A program made the translations under genes and the position numbers. From NCBI RefSeq assembly GCF_003063435.1, contig NZ_NESL01000002.1, forward strand, positions 1 through 64,000: a DNA stretch of 64,000 nt, read 5' to 3'. Position 1 is the stretch's first letter; each line of letters starts with the position of its first letter. Shown here one piece after another: positions 53,414-63,921 of this stretch. Below the pieces are notes generated by a model. The model was not told the origin of the DNA. It saw nothing but the letters and a program-made list of their open reading frames with translations, and ran no database searches. This stretch comes from Limnohabitans sp. 2KL-1. Lineage in GTDB: Bacteria > Pseudomonadota > Gammaproteobacteria > Burkholderiales > Burkholderiaceae_C.

Positions 53414-53504
53414 GGTTTGTTCGCTTCAATGTCGACACCCGCATTGTGGGTGATGCAGACGGCCCCGTGGCGACGGCGGATCAAGGGCAAAAGACCCAAG
53501 GACC

Positions 53505-54887
53505 TCAGATGATTTTGGAGAAACGGGTCCGGTTGCGGTCGGCCTGCACATAGCGGTCAAACACCATGGCCACGCCGCGCACAAAAAACCAGCCCATGGC
53601 CGTGACCTGTATGCCCGTGTCGCTCAGCGCCACCAGGCCTTGCGCCTGCATGTCTTCCAGCTGGTCCATTTCTTTGGCAAACAGCGTTTTGAAGTCGATC
53701 AGCCAAGCCAGGTTGATGGCTTCAAACTGCAAGTGCCCCTGGCACATCAAAGCCATGATCACCGAGCGGCGCATCAGGTCGTCACGCGTGAGGGCCAGAC
53801 CACGCACCACCGGAAAGTGGCCCTGGTCGAGCAGGTCGCAATACTCCTCCATGGTCTTGGCGTTCTGGCTGTAAGTGGAACCAATGCGCCCGATGGAGGA
53901 CACGCCCAAGGCGATCAGGTCGCAATCGGCTTGCGTGCTGTAGCCCTGAAAATTGCGGTGCAAACGCCCCTGCCGCTTGGCCACGGCCAAGGCGTCATCG
54001 GGCAAGGCAAAGTGGTCCATGCCGATGTAGACATAACCCGCGTCGGTCAGGGCGTCCAGCGAGCGCGACAGCATGGCCACCTTGTCCGCCCCCTGGGGCA
54101 ATTCTTCGGCGTGGATGCGGCGCTGCGGCTTGAACCGTTCGGGCAGATGCGCATAGGCATACAGCGCGATGCGGTCCGGACGCAAACGGTTGACCTGCGC
54201 CAGCGTGCGGTCAAAGGATTCAGGGGTTTGCAGCGGCAAGCCGTAGATCAGGTCCACGTTGACCGACTCAAAGCCCAGCCGGCGTGCCGCCTCGACCAGC
54301 TGAAACACCTGCTCGGCCGGCTGGATGCGGTGCACCGCCTTTTGCACGGCGGGGTCAAAGTCCTGCACGCCAAAGCTCAGCCGGTTGAAGCCCAACTCGG
54401 CCAGCACGGCCAGACGGCTCTCGTCCACGGTGCGCGGGTCCACCTCGACCGAATACTCGCCCCCGGGCACAAACTCGAAATGCTGGCGCAGCATGGCCAT
54501 GAGCTGGCGCAACTCGTCATCGCTCATGAACGTGGGCGTGCCGCCGCCCAGATGCAGCTGGCTGACCGCCTGACCCCGACCCAGATGCTGCGTGTGCAAT
54601 TGGACTTCTTTGGCCAGGTAACGCAAGTAATCGGCCGAGCGCTCCTTGTGCTTGGTGATGATCTTGTTGCAGGCGCAGTAGTAGCAAAGCGATTCGCAAA
54701 ACGGGATGTGCACGTACAAGGACAAGGGCTGGGGCTTGCCCACCAAGCCCAATTGGCGCTGCTCCAAGGCTTGCACATAATCGGCTTCGCCAAAGGCTTC
54801 GACAAATCGGTCTGCCGTCGGGTAAGAGGTGTAGCGTGGGCCCGGCACGTCAAAACGTGTCAGCAATTCAGGCGTGATGACGGACAT
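53505..54887 (-). CDS. hemN: oxygen-independent coproporphyrinogen III oxidase
   Basis: This radical SAM enzyme makes protoporphyrinogen under low oxygen. The 460-residue product has the cluster motif PFCESLCYYCACN (C64, C68, C71, with C73 beside it), a GGGTPTFM segment and SFGVQDFDPAVQ, and it keeps the full HemN_C region. It lies divergent to fnr with an Fnr box in the gap, consistent with induction under oxygen limitation to support heme for the cbb3 oxidase. The start at 54887 gives the family N-terminus. Confidence 0.96.
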   Translation of the reverse strand: MSVITPELLTRFDVPGPRYTSYPTADRFVEAFGEADYVQALEQRQLGLVGKPQPLSLYVHIPFCESLCYYCACNKIITKHKERSADYLRYLAKEVQLHTQHLGRGQAVSQLHLGGGTPTFMSDDELRQLMAMLRQHFEFVPGGEYSVEVDPRTVDESRLAVLAELGFNRLSFGVQDFDPAVQKAVHRIQPAEQVFQLVEAARRLGFESVNVDLIYGLPLQTPESFDRTLAQVNRLRPDRIALYAYAHLPERFKPQRRIHAEELPQGADKVAMLSRSLDALTDAGYVYIGMDHFALPDDALAVAKRQGRLHRNFQGYSTQADCDLIALGVSSIGRIGSTYSQNAKTMEEYCDLLDQGHFPVVRGLALTRDDLMRRSVIMALMCQGHLQFEAINLAWLIDFKTLFAKEMDQLEDMQAQGLVALSDTGIQVTAMGWFFVRGVAMVFDRYVQADRNRTRFSKII

Positions 54888-54958
54888 GGAAGGGCACCTT
54901 AATTAAAACGTCAACAAAACAGTGGAGATGACTTTGCCTGTTTGCTTTTAAGGGTGCA

Positions 54959-54972
54959 TTGACTCACGTCAA
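54959..54972. promoter_or_regulatory. Fnr box between hemN and fnr
   Basis: TTGACTCACGTCAA is a near-perfect TTGAT-N4-ATCAA palindrome, with symmetric C and G changes. It lies between the divergent hemN and fnr starts, 72 bp and 124 bp away. Direct -10 boxes at the class II spacing are weak, so the polarity and the target gene are uncertain. Confidence 0.8.
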
Positions 54973-55095
54973 ATGGCATACTGGTTTTCAGTGATTTTTC
55001 ACGAATTCAGGGTATACCCTCGTTTTAGGCAATTTTTCGGTTTAAGCTCAAGCATTGATCCAGGGCAAGTCCATCACTCCACCATGAGATAAAGC

Positions 55096-55818
55096 ATGAA
55101 TCCCCAAACCATGAAAGTCGCCTGCTCCAACTGCAACCTGCGCGAGTTGTGCATGCCCATGGGGCTGAGCGATCAGGACCTGACCCGCCTGGATGATCTG
55201 GTGGCCGTGCGCCGCAAGGTCAAACGGGGGACCACCTTGTTCACCAACGGCGAAAAGTTCACCTCGCTGTACGCCATACGCACCGGTTTCTTCAAAACCT
55301 GCCTGGCCACTGAGGATGGACGCGACCAAGTCACAGGCTTCCAGATGGCGGGCGAGATCATTGGTCTGGACGGCATCGTCAACGACCAGCACAGCTGCGA
55401 TGCGGTGGCCCTGGAGGACGCCGAAGTCTGTGTCATGCCGTTTGACCGGATCGAGGAAATTTCCCGCGAAGTCACGGCCCTGCAGCACCATGTGCACAAG
55501 ATCATGAGCCGCGAAATCGTGCGCGAACATGGCGTGATGCTCCTGCTGGGCAGCATGCGGGCCGAAGAGCGCCTGGCGGCCTTTTTGCTGAATTTGGTGC
55601 AACGCTTGCACGCCCGTGGTTTTTCCCAGTCAGAGCTGGTGCTGCGCATGACCCGCGAAGAGATCGGCAGCTACCTGGGTCTGAAGCTCGAAACCGTAAG
55701 CCGGACCTTCTCCAAGTTCGTCGAAGACGGCATCGTGGAAGTCAAACAGCGCCATGTGCGCATTCTGGACACCGAAGGCCTGCAGCGCCTGGTCAACCAC
55801 AACAACCATTGCCATTGA
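55096..55818 (+). CDS. fnr: Fnr-type oxygen-sensing regulator
   Basis: The 240-residue CRP/FNR protein has the N-terminal iron-sulfur cysteines C10, C13 and C19 (CSNCNLRELC) and C101 (HSCDAVAL). This matches the C20, C23, C29 and C122 arrangement of Escherichia coli Fnr. A cNMP-like domain and helix-turn-helix follow (RMTREEIGSYLGLKLETVSRTFSKF) with recognition residues E, S and R in ETVSRTF. The protein loses its [4Fe-4S] cluster in air. The Fnr boxes in this window are its expected targets. Confidence 0.95.
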   Translation: MNPQTMKVACSNCNLRELCMPMGLSDQDLTRLDDLVAVRRKVKRGTTLFTNGEKFTSLYAIRTGFFKTCLATEDGRDQVTGFQMAGEIIGLDGIVNDQHSCDAVALEDAEVCVMPFDRIEEISREVTALQHHVHKIMSREIVREHGVMLLLGSMRAEERLAAFLLNLVQRLHARGFSQSELVLRMTREEIGSYLGLKLETVSRTFSKFVEDGIVEVKQRHVRILDTEGLQRLVNHNNHCH

Positions 55819-55869
55819 AGCGGGCGGTCCCGCCAGGCGCATCGCGTCGTTTGGCTGCCCGTCCCCGGT

Positions 55870-56166
55870 TCATTGGCAGCCCTGTGCCCCCCGTGCACAC
55901 TCGACAGGTCTTGCATCCTTGGGAACAGGGCAACGGTTCACCTCAAAAGGCGACATGGCCAACAGCGTGGTCAAACCGCTGGAGACCATGGCCAACCCCC
56001 AGAAGGCAAAAAAAGCCAAGGTGTAGACGCCTTGCCGCGACAGCGCCAAAGGGTGCCCAAACCACTGCAAATCCTGCGGGTCCACCAGTGCAAAGACCAG
56101 CATCTCCAGCAAACCCGCCACCAAAAAGGCGGGCCATGCAATCCACATCATCCGTTTTGCCAACAT
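55870..56166 (-). CDS. small two-helix membrane protein in the cbb3 locus
   Basis: The 98-residue protein has two predicted membrane helices (MWIAWPAFLVAGLLEMLVFAL and LAFFAFWGLAMVSSGLTTLLA). A C-terminal tail with CPVPKDARPVECARG could bind metal through its cysteines. It lies between fnr and the fixH-like gene on the minus strand, 21 bp from the latter. I do not recognise a named family, but comparable small proteins sit here in Burkholderiales. An assembly role for cbb3 is a guess. Confidence 0.72.
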   Translation of the reverse strand: MLAKRMMWIAWPAFLVAGLLEMLVFALVDPQDLQWFGHPLALSRQGVYTLAFFAFWGLAMVSSGLTTLLAMSPFEVNRCPVPKDARPVECARGAQGCQ

Positions 56167-56187
56167 GTCGCTCTCCTGGTGACCCGC

Positions 56188-56463
56188 TCAGGGTTTGTTT
56201 TTGGAATCGGGGACAGGCAAAGTACCTGTGGTCGCGTGGTTTCTGGCCTGCATCGCGGGGGCCAAGGTGGTGCGGGCCTCTGGGGCCGTGAGGTCGACTT
56301 CAGCACTGGACTTGGTCAGCACGGGGTCTTGCCCGTTGGCTGCCAAGTAGAAGGTGATGAAAGACGCCACCACCACGACCAGTGGACCGGCAATCACCAG
56401 CCACACATGGCCGAAGGCCCACCAAGGACGGTTGACCAGTTGGGAATCTTTGGAGTTGGACAT
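56188..56463 (-). CDS. ccoH: FixH/CcoH-like cbb3 assembly protein
   Basis: The 91-residue protein has one membrane helix (WWAFGHVWLVIAGPLVVVVASFITFYLA) next to the WWAFGHVWLVI motif typical of short FixH-like proteins. The tail is Ala/Thr-rich and disordered. FixH/CcoH is needed for stable assembly of the cbb3 oxidase. The start at 56463 is chosen over a longer frame. It lies just downstream of ccoG, which it is expected to follow. Confidence 0.85.
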   Translation of the reverse strand: MSNSKDSQLVNRPWWAFGHVWLVIAGPLVVVVASFITFYLAANGQDPVLTKSSAEVDLTAPEARTTLAPAMQARNHATTGTLPVPDSKNKP

Positions 56464-56483
56464 GCGAAAGCCTTTGAAAAATA

Positions 56484-57965
56484 TCACCGAGGCACCAGGA
56501 AAACCGATTTTTCCTGCAATTCTGACAGCACCGCCCCCCCCTGCTGCATCGACTCGATGGTGAACACAATCGGGTGCGAGCCCGCGGGGGCTGCGTCATA
56601 CGGCAGCTGCAAACGGACCGACACCCAAAGCGACTCGGTCGGTGCCACGCGCACGGCAGGCTCAGTGACCAAAACCAGACCGGGCAATCCCTGTGCGGTG
56701 ACTCGGAAATCAAGGGGCGTTTCAGCCGCGTTCATGATCTGCAAACGGTAGACGTTTTCAATCCGTCCCCCGGCCACAATGCGCGCGAGCGAAGCGCGGT
56801 CGCGCTCCACATCGACCTTGAAGGGTTTGCGCAAGCCCAGACTGGTCAGCAAGGCCAGCACCACAACCAGCAAGATGCCGATGTACAACAAGACACGGGG
56901 ACGGAACACATGACGCCAGGTTTGCTGGCGCGTCCATTTGTTGTTCATCGCGTTTTCGGTCGAGTACTTGATCAAGCCCCGCGGATAACCCACCTTGTCC
57001 ATCACGGTGTCGCACACGTCGGCGCAGGCACCGCAGCCAATGCATTCGTATTGCAGGCCTTCGCGGATGTCGATGCCCGTGGGGCACACCTGCACGCACA
57101 AAGTGCAATCGACACAAGCGCCCAAGCCCAAAGCGGCAGGATCGGCTTTTTTGGAGCGTGCGCCACGCGGTTCGCCACGCTCGGTATCGTAGGTGACGAT
57201 CAAGGTGTCTTTGTCAAACATCGCGCTTTGGAAACGCGCATAGGGGCACATGTATTTGCAAACCTGCTCACGCATGAAGCCGGCATTGCCATAAGTGGCA
57301 AAGGCGTAAAAGAAAACCCAGAACACTTCCCAGGAGCCCATGTTGCCCAGGAAAAATGCCATGCCCAAGTCCTTGATGGGCGTGAAATAACCGACAAAGG
57401 TGAAGCCCGTCCACATGGCAATGGCCAGCCAGACGATGTGCTTGTACCCTTTCTTGAAAAGTTTCTCGATCGACATGCTGGTGCCGTCCAGCCGCATGCG
57501 GGCGCTGCGATCGCCTTCAATCTTGTGCTCGACCCACATGAAGATTTCGCTGTAAACCGTTTGCGGGCAGGCATAGCCACACCACAAACGCCCGGCCACC
57601 GCCGTGAACAGGAACAGCGAGAACGCCGAGATCACCAGGATCGCCGTCAGGTAAATGAAGTCCTGCGGGTAAAGAACCAGGCCAAAAATGTAAAAGCGAC
57701 GCGCACCCAGATCAAACAACACCGCCTGACGCTGACCCCATTCGAGCCAAGGCAGGCCATAAAAAACCAGTTGTGTCAGCACCACCATGAACCAGCGCCA
57801 TTTGGCAAAGATGCCTTGCACGCTGCGTGGGTAGATTTTTTGCGTCGCCTGGTACAGCGACACCATCTGCACGTCATCCCCGGAACCTGTGACAGCCTCT
57901 ACAGGGACGATGGGCACGATTTTTCGGGCAGGATTTTCTTTGGAGTCCAAAACACTTGCTTTCAA
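56484..57965 (-). CDS. ccoG: cytochrome c oxidase accessory protein CcoG
   Basis: The 493-residue membrane protein shows five or so helices (FMVVLTQLVFYGLPWLEWG), the ferredoxin cluster motifs CGYACPQTVYSEIFMW, GLGACVDCTLCVQVCPTGIDIREGL and CIGCGACADVCDTVMDKVG, and a C-terminal IgG-like domain. CcoG reduces copper for loading into the cbb3 oxidase. The motif spacing indicates two [4Fe-4S] centres. The start at 57965 gives the usual N-terminal region. It lies between ccoP and the fixH-like gene. Confidence 0.95.
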   Translation of the reverse strand: MKASVLDSKENPARKIVPIVPVEAVTGSGDDVQMVSLYQATQKIYPRSVQGIFAKWRWFMVVLTQLVFYGLPWLEWGQRQAVLFDLGARRFYIFGLVLYPQDFIYLTAILVISAFSLFLFTAVAGRLWCGYACPQTVYSEIFMWVEHKIEGDRSARMRLDGTSMSIEKLFKKGYKHIVWLAIAMWTGFTFVGYFTPIKDLGMAFFLGNMGSWEVFWVFFYAFATYGNAGFMREQVCKYMCPYARFQSAMFDKDTLIVTYDTERGEPRGARSKKADPAALGLGACVDCTLCVQVCPTGIDIREGLQYECIGCGACADVCDTVMDKVGYPRGLIKYSTENAMNNKWTRQQTWRHVFRPRVLLYIGILLVVVLALLTSLGLRKPFKVDVERDRASLARIVAGGRIENVYRLQIMNAAETPLDFRVTAQGLPGLVLVTEPAVRVAPTESLWVSVRLQLPYDAAPAGSHPIVFTIESMQQGGAVLSELQEKSVFLVPR

Positions 57966-58022
57966 ATGAACAAGACACCCGCAATGGGGTGTCCTGAATG
58001 GGTCAACGATGGATTGACGACC

Positions 58023-58940
58023 TTATTTGGCTGCAGCGGCTGTCTTGTTGGACAAGCCCCAGACATAAGAGGCCAACACATGGATCTGGCCTTCGGTCAG
58101 CTTGGCAGCTTGCGCAGGCATCTGGTTGACCTTGCCGTTGTTGATCATGTTGACGATGGCGTTCTCGCCCCAGCCGTGGAGCCAAATGTCGTCGGTCAGG
58201 TTGGGCGCACCCAGTGCGTGGTTGCCTTTGCCGTCCATGCCGTGGCAGGCCGCGCAAACACCGAACTTGGACTTACCCAGCGATGCACGCAGCGAGTCAT
58301 GCGGGCTGCCCGACAGGCTGAGCACGTAATGGGCCACGTTGCGTACATCTTCTGGCGAACCCACAGCCGCTGCCATGGGGGGCATATTGCCGTTGCGGCC
58401 CTGAACCAGAGTGGCCTTGATGATCTCGGGTGTACCACCGTACAACCAGTCCGCATCGGCCAAGTTGGGGAAACCTTTGCTGCCGCGTGCGTCAGAGCCG
58501 TGGCACTGAGCGCAGTTGTTCATGAACAAACGGTCGCCAATGGCCATGGCCTGAGGGTCTTTGGATACTTCTTCAGGCGGCATGCCCGAAAACTTGGCAT
58601 ACAAAGGCGCCACTTCGGCGTTGGCCTTGGCCACTTCGGCGTCGTATTGACCGGCAGATGTCCAGCCGAACTTACCCGCCAGGTTACCCACACCGGGGTA
58701 CATGGCCAGATACACAAAGGCGAACACGATGGTGATGATGAACAAGCCCACCCACCAGCGTGGCAGAGGGTTGTTCATTTCACGCAGATCACCGTCCCAG
58801 ACGTGGCCGGTGGTGTTGTCGTTGGCCGTCATGGCCTTGGCTTTGCCGCTGAACCACAGAAGGATCAGGCAGGCGATGATGCTGACCAGCGTGAGGCCGG
58901 CCACATACAAGTGCCAGAAATTGCTGATGAAGTCACTCAT
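58023..58940 (-). CDS. ccoP: cbb3-type oxidase diheme cytochrome subunit III
   Basis: The 305-residue protein is anchored by two N-terminal helices (WHLYVAGLTLVSIIACLILLWF and GLFIITIVFAFVYLAMY). It carries two cytochrome c motifs, CAQCHGSDARG and CAACHGMDGKGNHA, in separate domains. It passes electrons from soluble cytochromes to the CcoNO core. It is the last of the ccoNOQP genes here. Confidence 0.97.
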   Translation of the reverse strand: MSDFISNFWHLYVAGLTLVSIIACLILLWFSGKAKAMTANDNTTGHVWDGDLREMNNPLPRWWVGLFIITIVFAFVYLAMYPGVGNLAGKFGWTSAGQYDAEVAKANAEVAPLYAKFSGMPPEEVSKDPQAMAIGDRLFMNNCAQCHGSDARGSKGFPNLADADWLYGGTPEIIKATLVQGRNGNMPPMAAAVGSPEDVRNVAHYVLSLSGSPHDSLRASLGKSKFGVCAACHGMDGKGNHALGAPNLTDDIWLHGWGENAIVNMINNGKVNQMPAQAAKLTEGQIHVLASYVWGLSNKTAAAAK

Positions 58941-58976
58941 TTCGATTCCTTTGATTTGTGATGTGCTGAGGACAAT

Positions 58977-59117
58977 TCAGTCATCCTGACGAAACGGCAG
59001 TTGTGCGGCCTCGTCAAAGTTGGCTTGGTTACGGCGTGACATGGCCCACCAGATGATGCCCAGGAAGATGGCAAAGGTGAGCACGGTCACGATGGAGCGC
59101 AGGGTGTTGATGTCCAT
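58977..59117 (-). CDS. ccoQ: cbb3-type oxidase subunit IV
   Basis: The 46-residue protein has one membrane helix (LRSIVTVLTFAIFLGIIWWAMS) followed by RRNQANFDEAAQLPF, the FixQ/CcoQ pattern. The start at 59117 begins MDINTL; the longer upstream reading is not used. It sits in the standard slot between ccoO and ccoP. It helps stabilise CcoP binding. Confidence 0.92.
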   Translation of the reverse strand: MDINTLRSIVTVLTFAIFLGIIWWAMSRRNQANFDEAAQLPFRQDD

Positions 59118-59130
59118 GGCGTTGCTCCGT

Positions 59131-59757
59131 TCACTTGCGGTGGATGCCCATGCCTTGCAGGTAGGCAATCACGGCATCCAGCTCGGTTTTGCCTTTGACG
59201 TCTTCAGACGCTTTGGCAATTTCTTCGTCGCTGTAAGGCGCGCCCAATGTGCGCAAGCCTTTCATGTGAGCGGGCAAGCTGGCACCGTCCACAGGGTTCT
59301 TTTCCAGCCATGAATATGCGGGCATATTGGACTCGGGCACCACGTCACGCGGGTTGTTCAGGTGGATGCGGTGCCATTCGTCGCTGTAACGGCCGCCCAC
59401 ACGGGCCAGGTCAGGTCCGGTGCGCTTGGAGCCCCACTGGAAGGGGTGGTCGTACACGAACTCACCGGCCACCGAATAGGAGCCGTAGCGCAGGGTCTCG
59501 GCGCGGAAGGGACGGATCATTTGCGAGTGGCAGTTGTAGCAGCCTTCGCGCACATACACATCACGCCCCGCCACTTGCAGCGCGGTGTAAGGCTTGAGGC
59601 CTTCCACGGGCTGGGTGGTGGATTTCTGGAAGAAGAGCGGCACGATCTCGACCATGCCGCCAAACAGCAACACGATCAGGATCAGCACGATCATCAAGAA
59701 GTTGCTGGTCTCGATTTTTTCGTGGGAGAGACCGCCCGATTTTTGGTTTTCAGACAT
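59131..59757 (-). CDS. ccoO: cbb3-type oxidase monoheme cytochrome subunit II
   Basis: The 208-residue protein has an N-terminal membrane anchor ([25 protein letters not shown]) and the heme motif CYNCHSQM, with [17 protein letters not shown] and SNMPAYSWL supplying a methionine ligand. It is part of the catalytic core with CcoN. It follows ccoN by 13 bp. Confidence 0.97.
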   Translation of the reverse strand: MSENQKSGGLSHEKIETSNFLMIVLILIVLLFGGMVEIVPLFFQKSTTQPVEGLKPYTALQVAGRDVYVREGCYNCHSQMIRPFRAETLRYGSYSVAGEFVYDHPFQWGSKRTGPDLARVGGRYSDEWHRIHLNNPRDVVPESNMPAYSWLEKNPVDGASLPAHMKGLRTLGAPYSDEEIAKASEDVKGKTELDAVIAYLQGMGIHRK

Positions 59758-59770
59758 GTTTTATTTCTCC

Positions 59771-61207
<1,437 letters not shown>

Positions 61208-61267
61208 TTTCACCTCTTCTTTTTAAAAACTACTGCCAGAGTTTGACCGGGTATACACCAAGGTCAC

Positions 61268-61281
61268 TTGATCGAAATCAA
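61268..61281 (-). promoter_or_regulatory. perfect Fnr box upstream of ccoN
   Basis: TTGATCGAAATCAA fits the Fnr consensus exactly. It is 61 bp upstream of the ccoN start on the same strand reading and overlaps the last codons and stop of ccoS, so binding lies within coding DNA. The -10 at class II spacing (near 61240) is weak in sequence. Confidence 0.9.
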
Positions 61282-61415
61282 TCGTTGCGCAAAATGCGCT
61301 CGCCTTCGGCCTCAATGTCCTCAAATTGCCCCCGGTGAATGGCCCACCACAGGCCCCCCAGGATGCAAAACACCAAAGCCACCGACAAGGGGATCAGCAA
61401 ATACAAAATGTCCAT
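61278..61415 (-). CDS. ccoS: cbb3-type oxidase assembly protein CcoS
   Basis: The 45-residue membrane protein, MDILYLLIPLSVALVFCILG followed by GLWWAIHRGQFEDIEAEGERIL, is the CcoS pattern. One helix precedes a short charged tail with the conserved RGQFEDIE segment. It is needed for copper insertion and redox cofactors in CcoN. It lies 22 bp after ccoI on the same strand, and its 3' end carries the Fnr box of ccoN. Confidence 0.93.
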   Translation of the reverse strand: MDILYLLIPLSVALVFCILGGLWWAIHRGQFEDIEAEGERILRND

Positions 61416-61436
61416 CGCGTTTTCCTCATGCGGGCA

Positions 61437-63770
61437 TCACGCGGGATGCCCTGGTTGAAGCTCATGCGCCTGCGCGGGCAAAGGACTGGCCAGACGCACC
61501 GCGTTGAGCACCACCAGCAATGAACTGAGCGCCATGCCCAGACCCGCCGCCCAGGCGGGCAACCAGCCCACCAGGGCCAAGGGCACACAGGCGGCGTTGT
61601 AGACCGCCGCCCACACCAGGTTCTGTTTCACAATGCGCAAAGTTTGACGGCTGCGCAGCACCGTGCTGACCAGCACATCCAGTTGCCCCGCCATCAGCAC
61701 AAAGTCGGCCTTGGACTGAGCCAGCGGCACCGACTGCCCCAAGGCGAAAGACACATCGGCACCGGCCAAGACCGGGCCGTCGTTCAGGCCGTCGCCCACC
61801 ATGGCCACTTTGTGCCCCTGCGCTTGCCAGGCCTGCAGTTGTTTCAATTTGTCTTGCGGACTGCACCCGCCTTGCGCATCGTCAATACCGACCTGGCGGG
61901 CCACTTGGGCCACCGCCTGGACACCATCGCCTGACAGCATCTTGAGCGTCAAACCCAGGGCCTTGAGCCGCGTCACCACGCTGGCCGCCTCGGGGCGCAC
62001 GTCTTCGGCCAACTCGAAAGTCGCCAGCCAACCCGCATCGTCGGCAAGACTGACTTGCAAATGGTGCCCACTGAGGCGGGGCGCGCCACAAAAGCGGGCC
62101 GAGCCCAGGCGCAGGTTCAGGGCCACCAAGCCAGGCCGGTCCAGTTGCCCCTGCAGGCCCTGCCCGGCTTGTTCTGAAATATCCCGGGCCATGAGGCGCT
62201 CCAGTTCGGGCAAGCGGGCCGCGCCCTCGGCACGCCGCCGGGCCTCGGACCACAAAGCCCGGGACACCGGATGCAAAGAATGCCGCGCCAAACTCGACGC
62301 CCAAACCAGCGCTTGCTCGGGGTCCATGTCCTTGCGGGTGTGGATGTGAACCACATCGAAGGCATCGCGGGTCAAGGTGCCGGTCTTGTCAAAAATCACC
62401 GTGTCGATGGATGCCAGGTTTTGCAAGGCCTCCAGCCGCCGAACCAACACGCCGCTGCGGGCCAAAGCCCCCGCTGTGGCCAACATGGCCGCAGGTGTGG
62501 CCAAAGACAAGGCACAGGGGCAAGTCACGATCAGCACGGCCACGGCCACCATCACCGCATGGGCCGGGTCGCTGGGCCACCAGTAAATAGCCGAGGCCAA
62601 CGAGGCCAGCAACACCGTGATCAAGAAGGGTTTGGCCCAGCGGTCCACCAGCAACGCCATCGACGGCTTGGTCACCGAGGCGCTTTCCATCAAGGCCACG
62701 ATCTGCGCGTAACGGGTGGCCGCGCCCACCTGCTCGATCTGCACTTGCAGCGTGCCGCTCAAGTTGTGGCTGCCCGCAATCACCCGATCCCCCGCCTGAC
62801 GGGTCAAGGGTCGGGATTCACCCGTGAGCAAGGCCTCATCCACCTGGGTCTGACCCGACAGGACCCGACCATCGCCTGCAAACGCCTCCCCGGCCAGGAC
62901 CTCGATCACATCCCCCACAGCCAGACGACGAACAGAAATGGGGACCCATTGCCCATCGGGCATGCGCTTTCGAACAGTGGCAGGCAAGCGGTTGAGCACC
63001 GCCTCCAGCGCCCCGGCAGTGCGGTCGCGCAGGCGCAACTCCAGCCAGCGGCCCATGAGCAGGAAAAACACGAACATGGTCAGGGAATCGAAATAAACCT
63101 CGGCACCAAACAGGCCTTCGGGTTCAAAAGTGCCCAGGCTGCTGACCACAAAAGTCACCACCATGCCCAGCGCCACCGGCAGGTCCATGCTGATCTGGCG
63201 CTCGCGCAGATCGCGCCAGGCATTGCCCAAAAAAGGCGCACAGGCAAAGAACATGACAGGCAAGGACAAGACCCACGAGGCCCATCGCAGCAGGTGCATC
63301 GACTCGTCGGAAATGTCTCCCGGCGCTGACAGATAAGCCGGGGTGGCGTACATCATGACCTGCATCATGCACATGGCCGCCACCGACAAGCGCCACACCA
63401 TGCGCCGGGCCTCCTGGCGGCGTCGCTCATGGGCATGGACATCGTTGGCGGGCAGGGCTCTGTAGCCAAAACGCTCCACCGATCGCATCCATTCGGAGGG
63501 CTGGGTGTGTTCGGGCGACCAGACCACTTGCCCGCGGTGGCTGGCTGAGCTGATTTGCACCGAGCGCACACCCGGGACCGCAAGCAAGGCGTCTTCCAAG
63601 GTGATGGCGCAGGCTGCGCAGTGCATGCCCTCGAACACCACGCTGGAACGCCAGCAGCCCATCGGGTCCTGGTCGGGCAAACTGAAAGCAGCCCATTCCT
63701 CGGGATCGTCCAGCAAAGCCAATCGCTCGGTCTTCAAGTGGTCCGGTGAAGGCGCTGTTGTCGGCGGCAT
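61437..63770 (-). CDS. ccoI: copper-translocating P1B-type ATPase for cbb3 oxidase
   Basis: The 777-residue ATPase exports copper to the cbb3 assembly machinery. It has an N-terminal heavy-metal domain with GMHCAACAITLEDAL, the transmembrane metal motif CPCALSLATP, the phosphorylated DKTGTLT and a C-terminal GDGLNDGPVLAGA. It also carries GES as the TGES loop. The start is uncertain; 63770 is favoured because a class II Fnr site at 63850-63863 places the transcript start near 63815, which would make an ATG at 63815 leaderless. Upstream codons extend to 63878. Confidence 0.92.
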   Translation of the reverse strand: MPPTTAPSPDHLKTERLALLDDPEEWAAFSLPDQDPMGCWRSSVVFEGMHCAACAITLEDALLAVPGVRSVQISSASHRGQVVWSPEHTQPSEWMRSVERFGYRALPANDVHAHERRRQEARRMVWRLSVAAMCMMQVMMYATPAYLSAPGDISDESMHLLRWASWVLSLPVMFFACAPFLGNAWRDLRERQISMDLPVALGMVVTFVVSSLGTFEPEGLFGAEVYFDSLTMFVFFLLMGRWLELRLRDRTAGALEAVLNRLPATVRKRMPDGQWVPISVRRLAVGDVIEVLAGEAFAGDGRVLSGQTQVDEALLTGESRPLTRQAGDRVIAGSHNLSGTLQVQIEQVGAATRYAQIVALMESASVTKPSMALLVDRWAKPFLITVLLASLASAIYWWPSDPAHAVMVAVAVLIVTCPCALSLATPAAMLATAGALARSGVLVRRLEALQNLASIDTVIFDKTGTLTRDAFDVVHIHTRKDMDPEQALVWASSLARHSLHPVSRALWSEARRRAEGAARLPELERLMARDISEQAGQGLQGQLDRPGLVALNLRLGSARFCGAPRLSGHHLQVSLADDAGWLATFELAEDVRPEAASVVTRLKALGLTLKMLSGDGVQAVAQVARQVGIDDAQGGCSPQDKLKQLQAWQAQGHKVAMVGDGLNDGPVLAGADVSFALGQSVPLAQSKADFVLMAGQLDVLVSTVLRSRQTLRIVKQNLVWAAVYNAACVPLALVGWLPAWAAGLGMALSSLLVVLNAVRLASPLPAQAHELQPGHPA

Positions 63771-63849
63771 GGGGAGTGATTCGGCCAAACCTGGCAGCAC
63801 ATTGACTTGGATCATGTTCGGACGATACGCCAAATGGCCGAACAAAAGC

Positions 63850-63863
63850 TTGATGTGCATCAA
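63850..63863. promoter_or_regulatory. shared Fnr box between ccoI and usp
   Basis: TTGATGTGCATCAA is a consensus Fnr palindrome. On the minus strand a TATCGT -10 lies at 63822-63827, exactly 32 bp centre to centre. On the plus strand TAACAT at 63886-63891 lies at the same distance. Each matches class II spacing (-41.5), so one site could drive both divergent genes. Confidence 0.8.
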
Positions 63864-63921
63864 GTCACCAAGCCTCATGCCTGCTTAACATGAAGCTTCC
63901 AAAACGCATCAGGAGCAATCT

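Noticed and set aside
56574-58961. 795-residue plus-strand frame over the cbb3 genes
   Set aside because: It is antisense to ccoG and ccoP, both clearly real on the minus strand.
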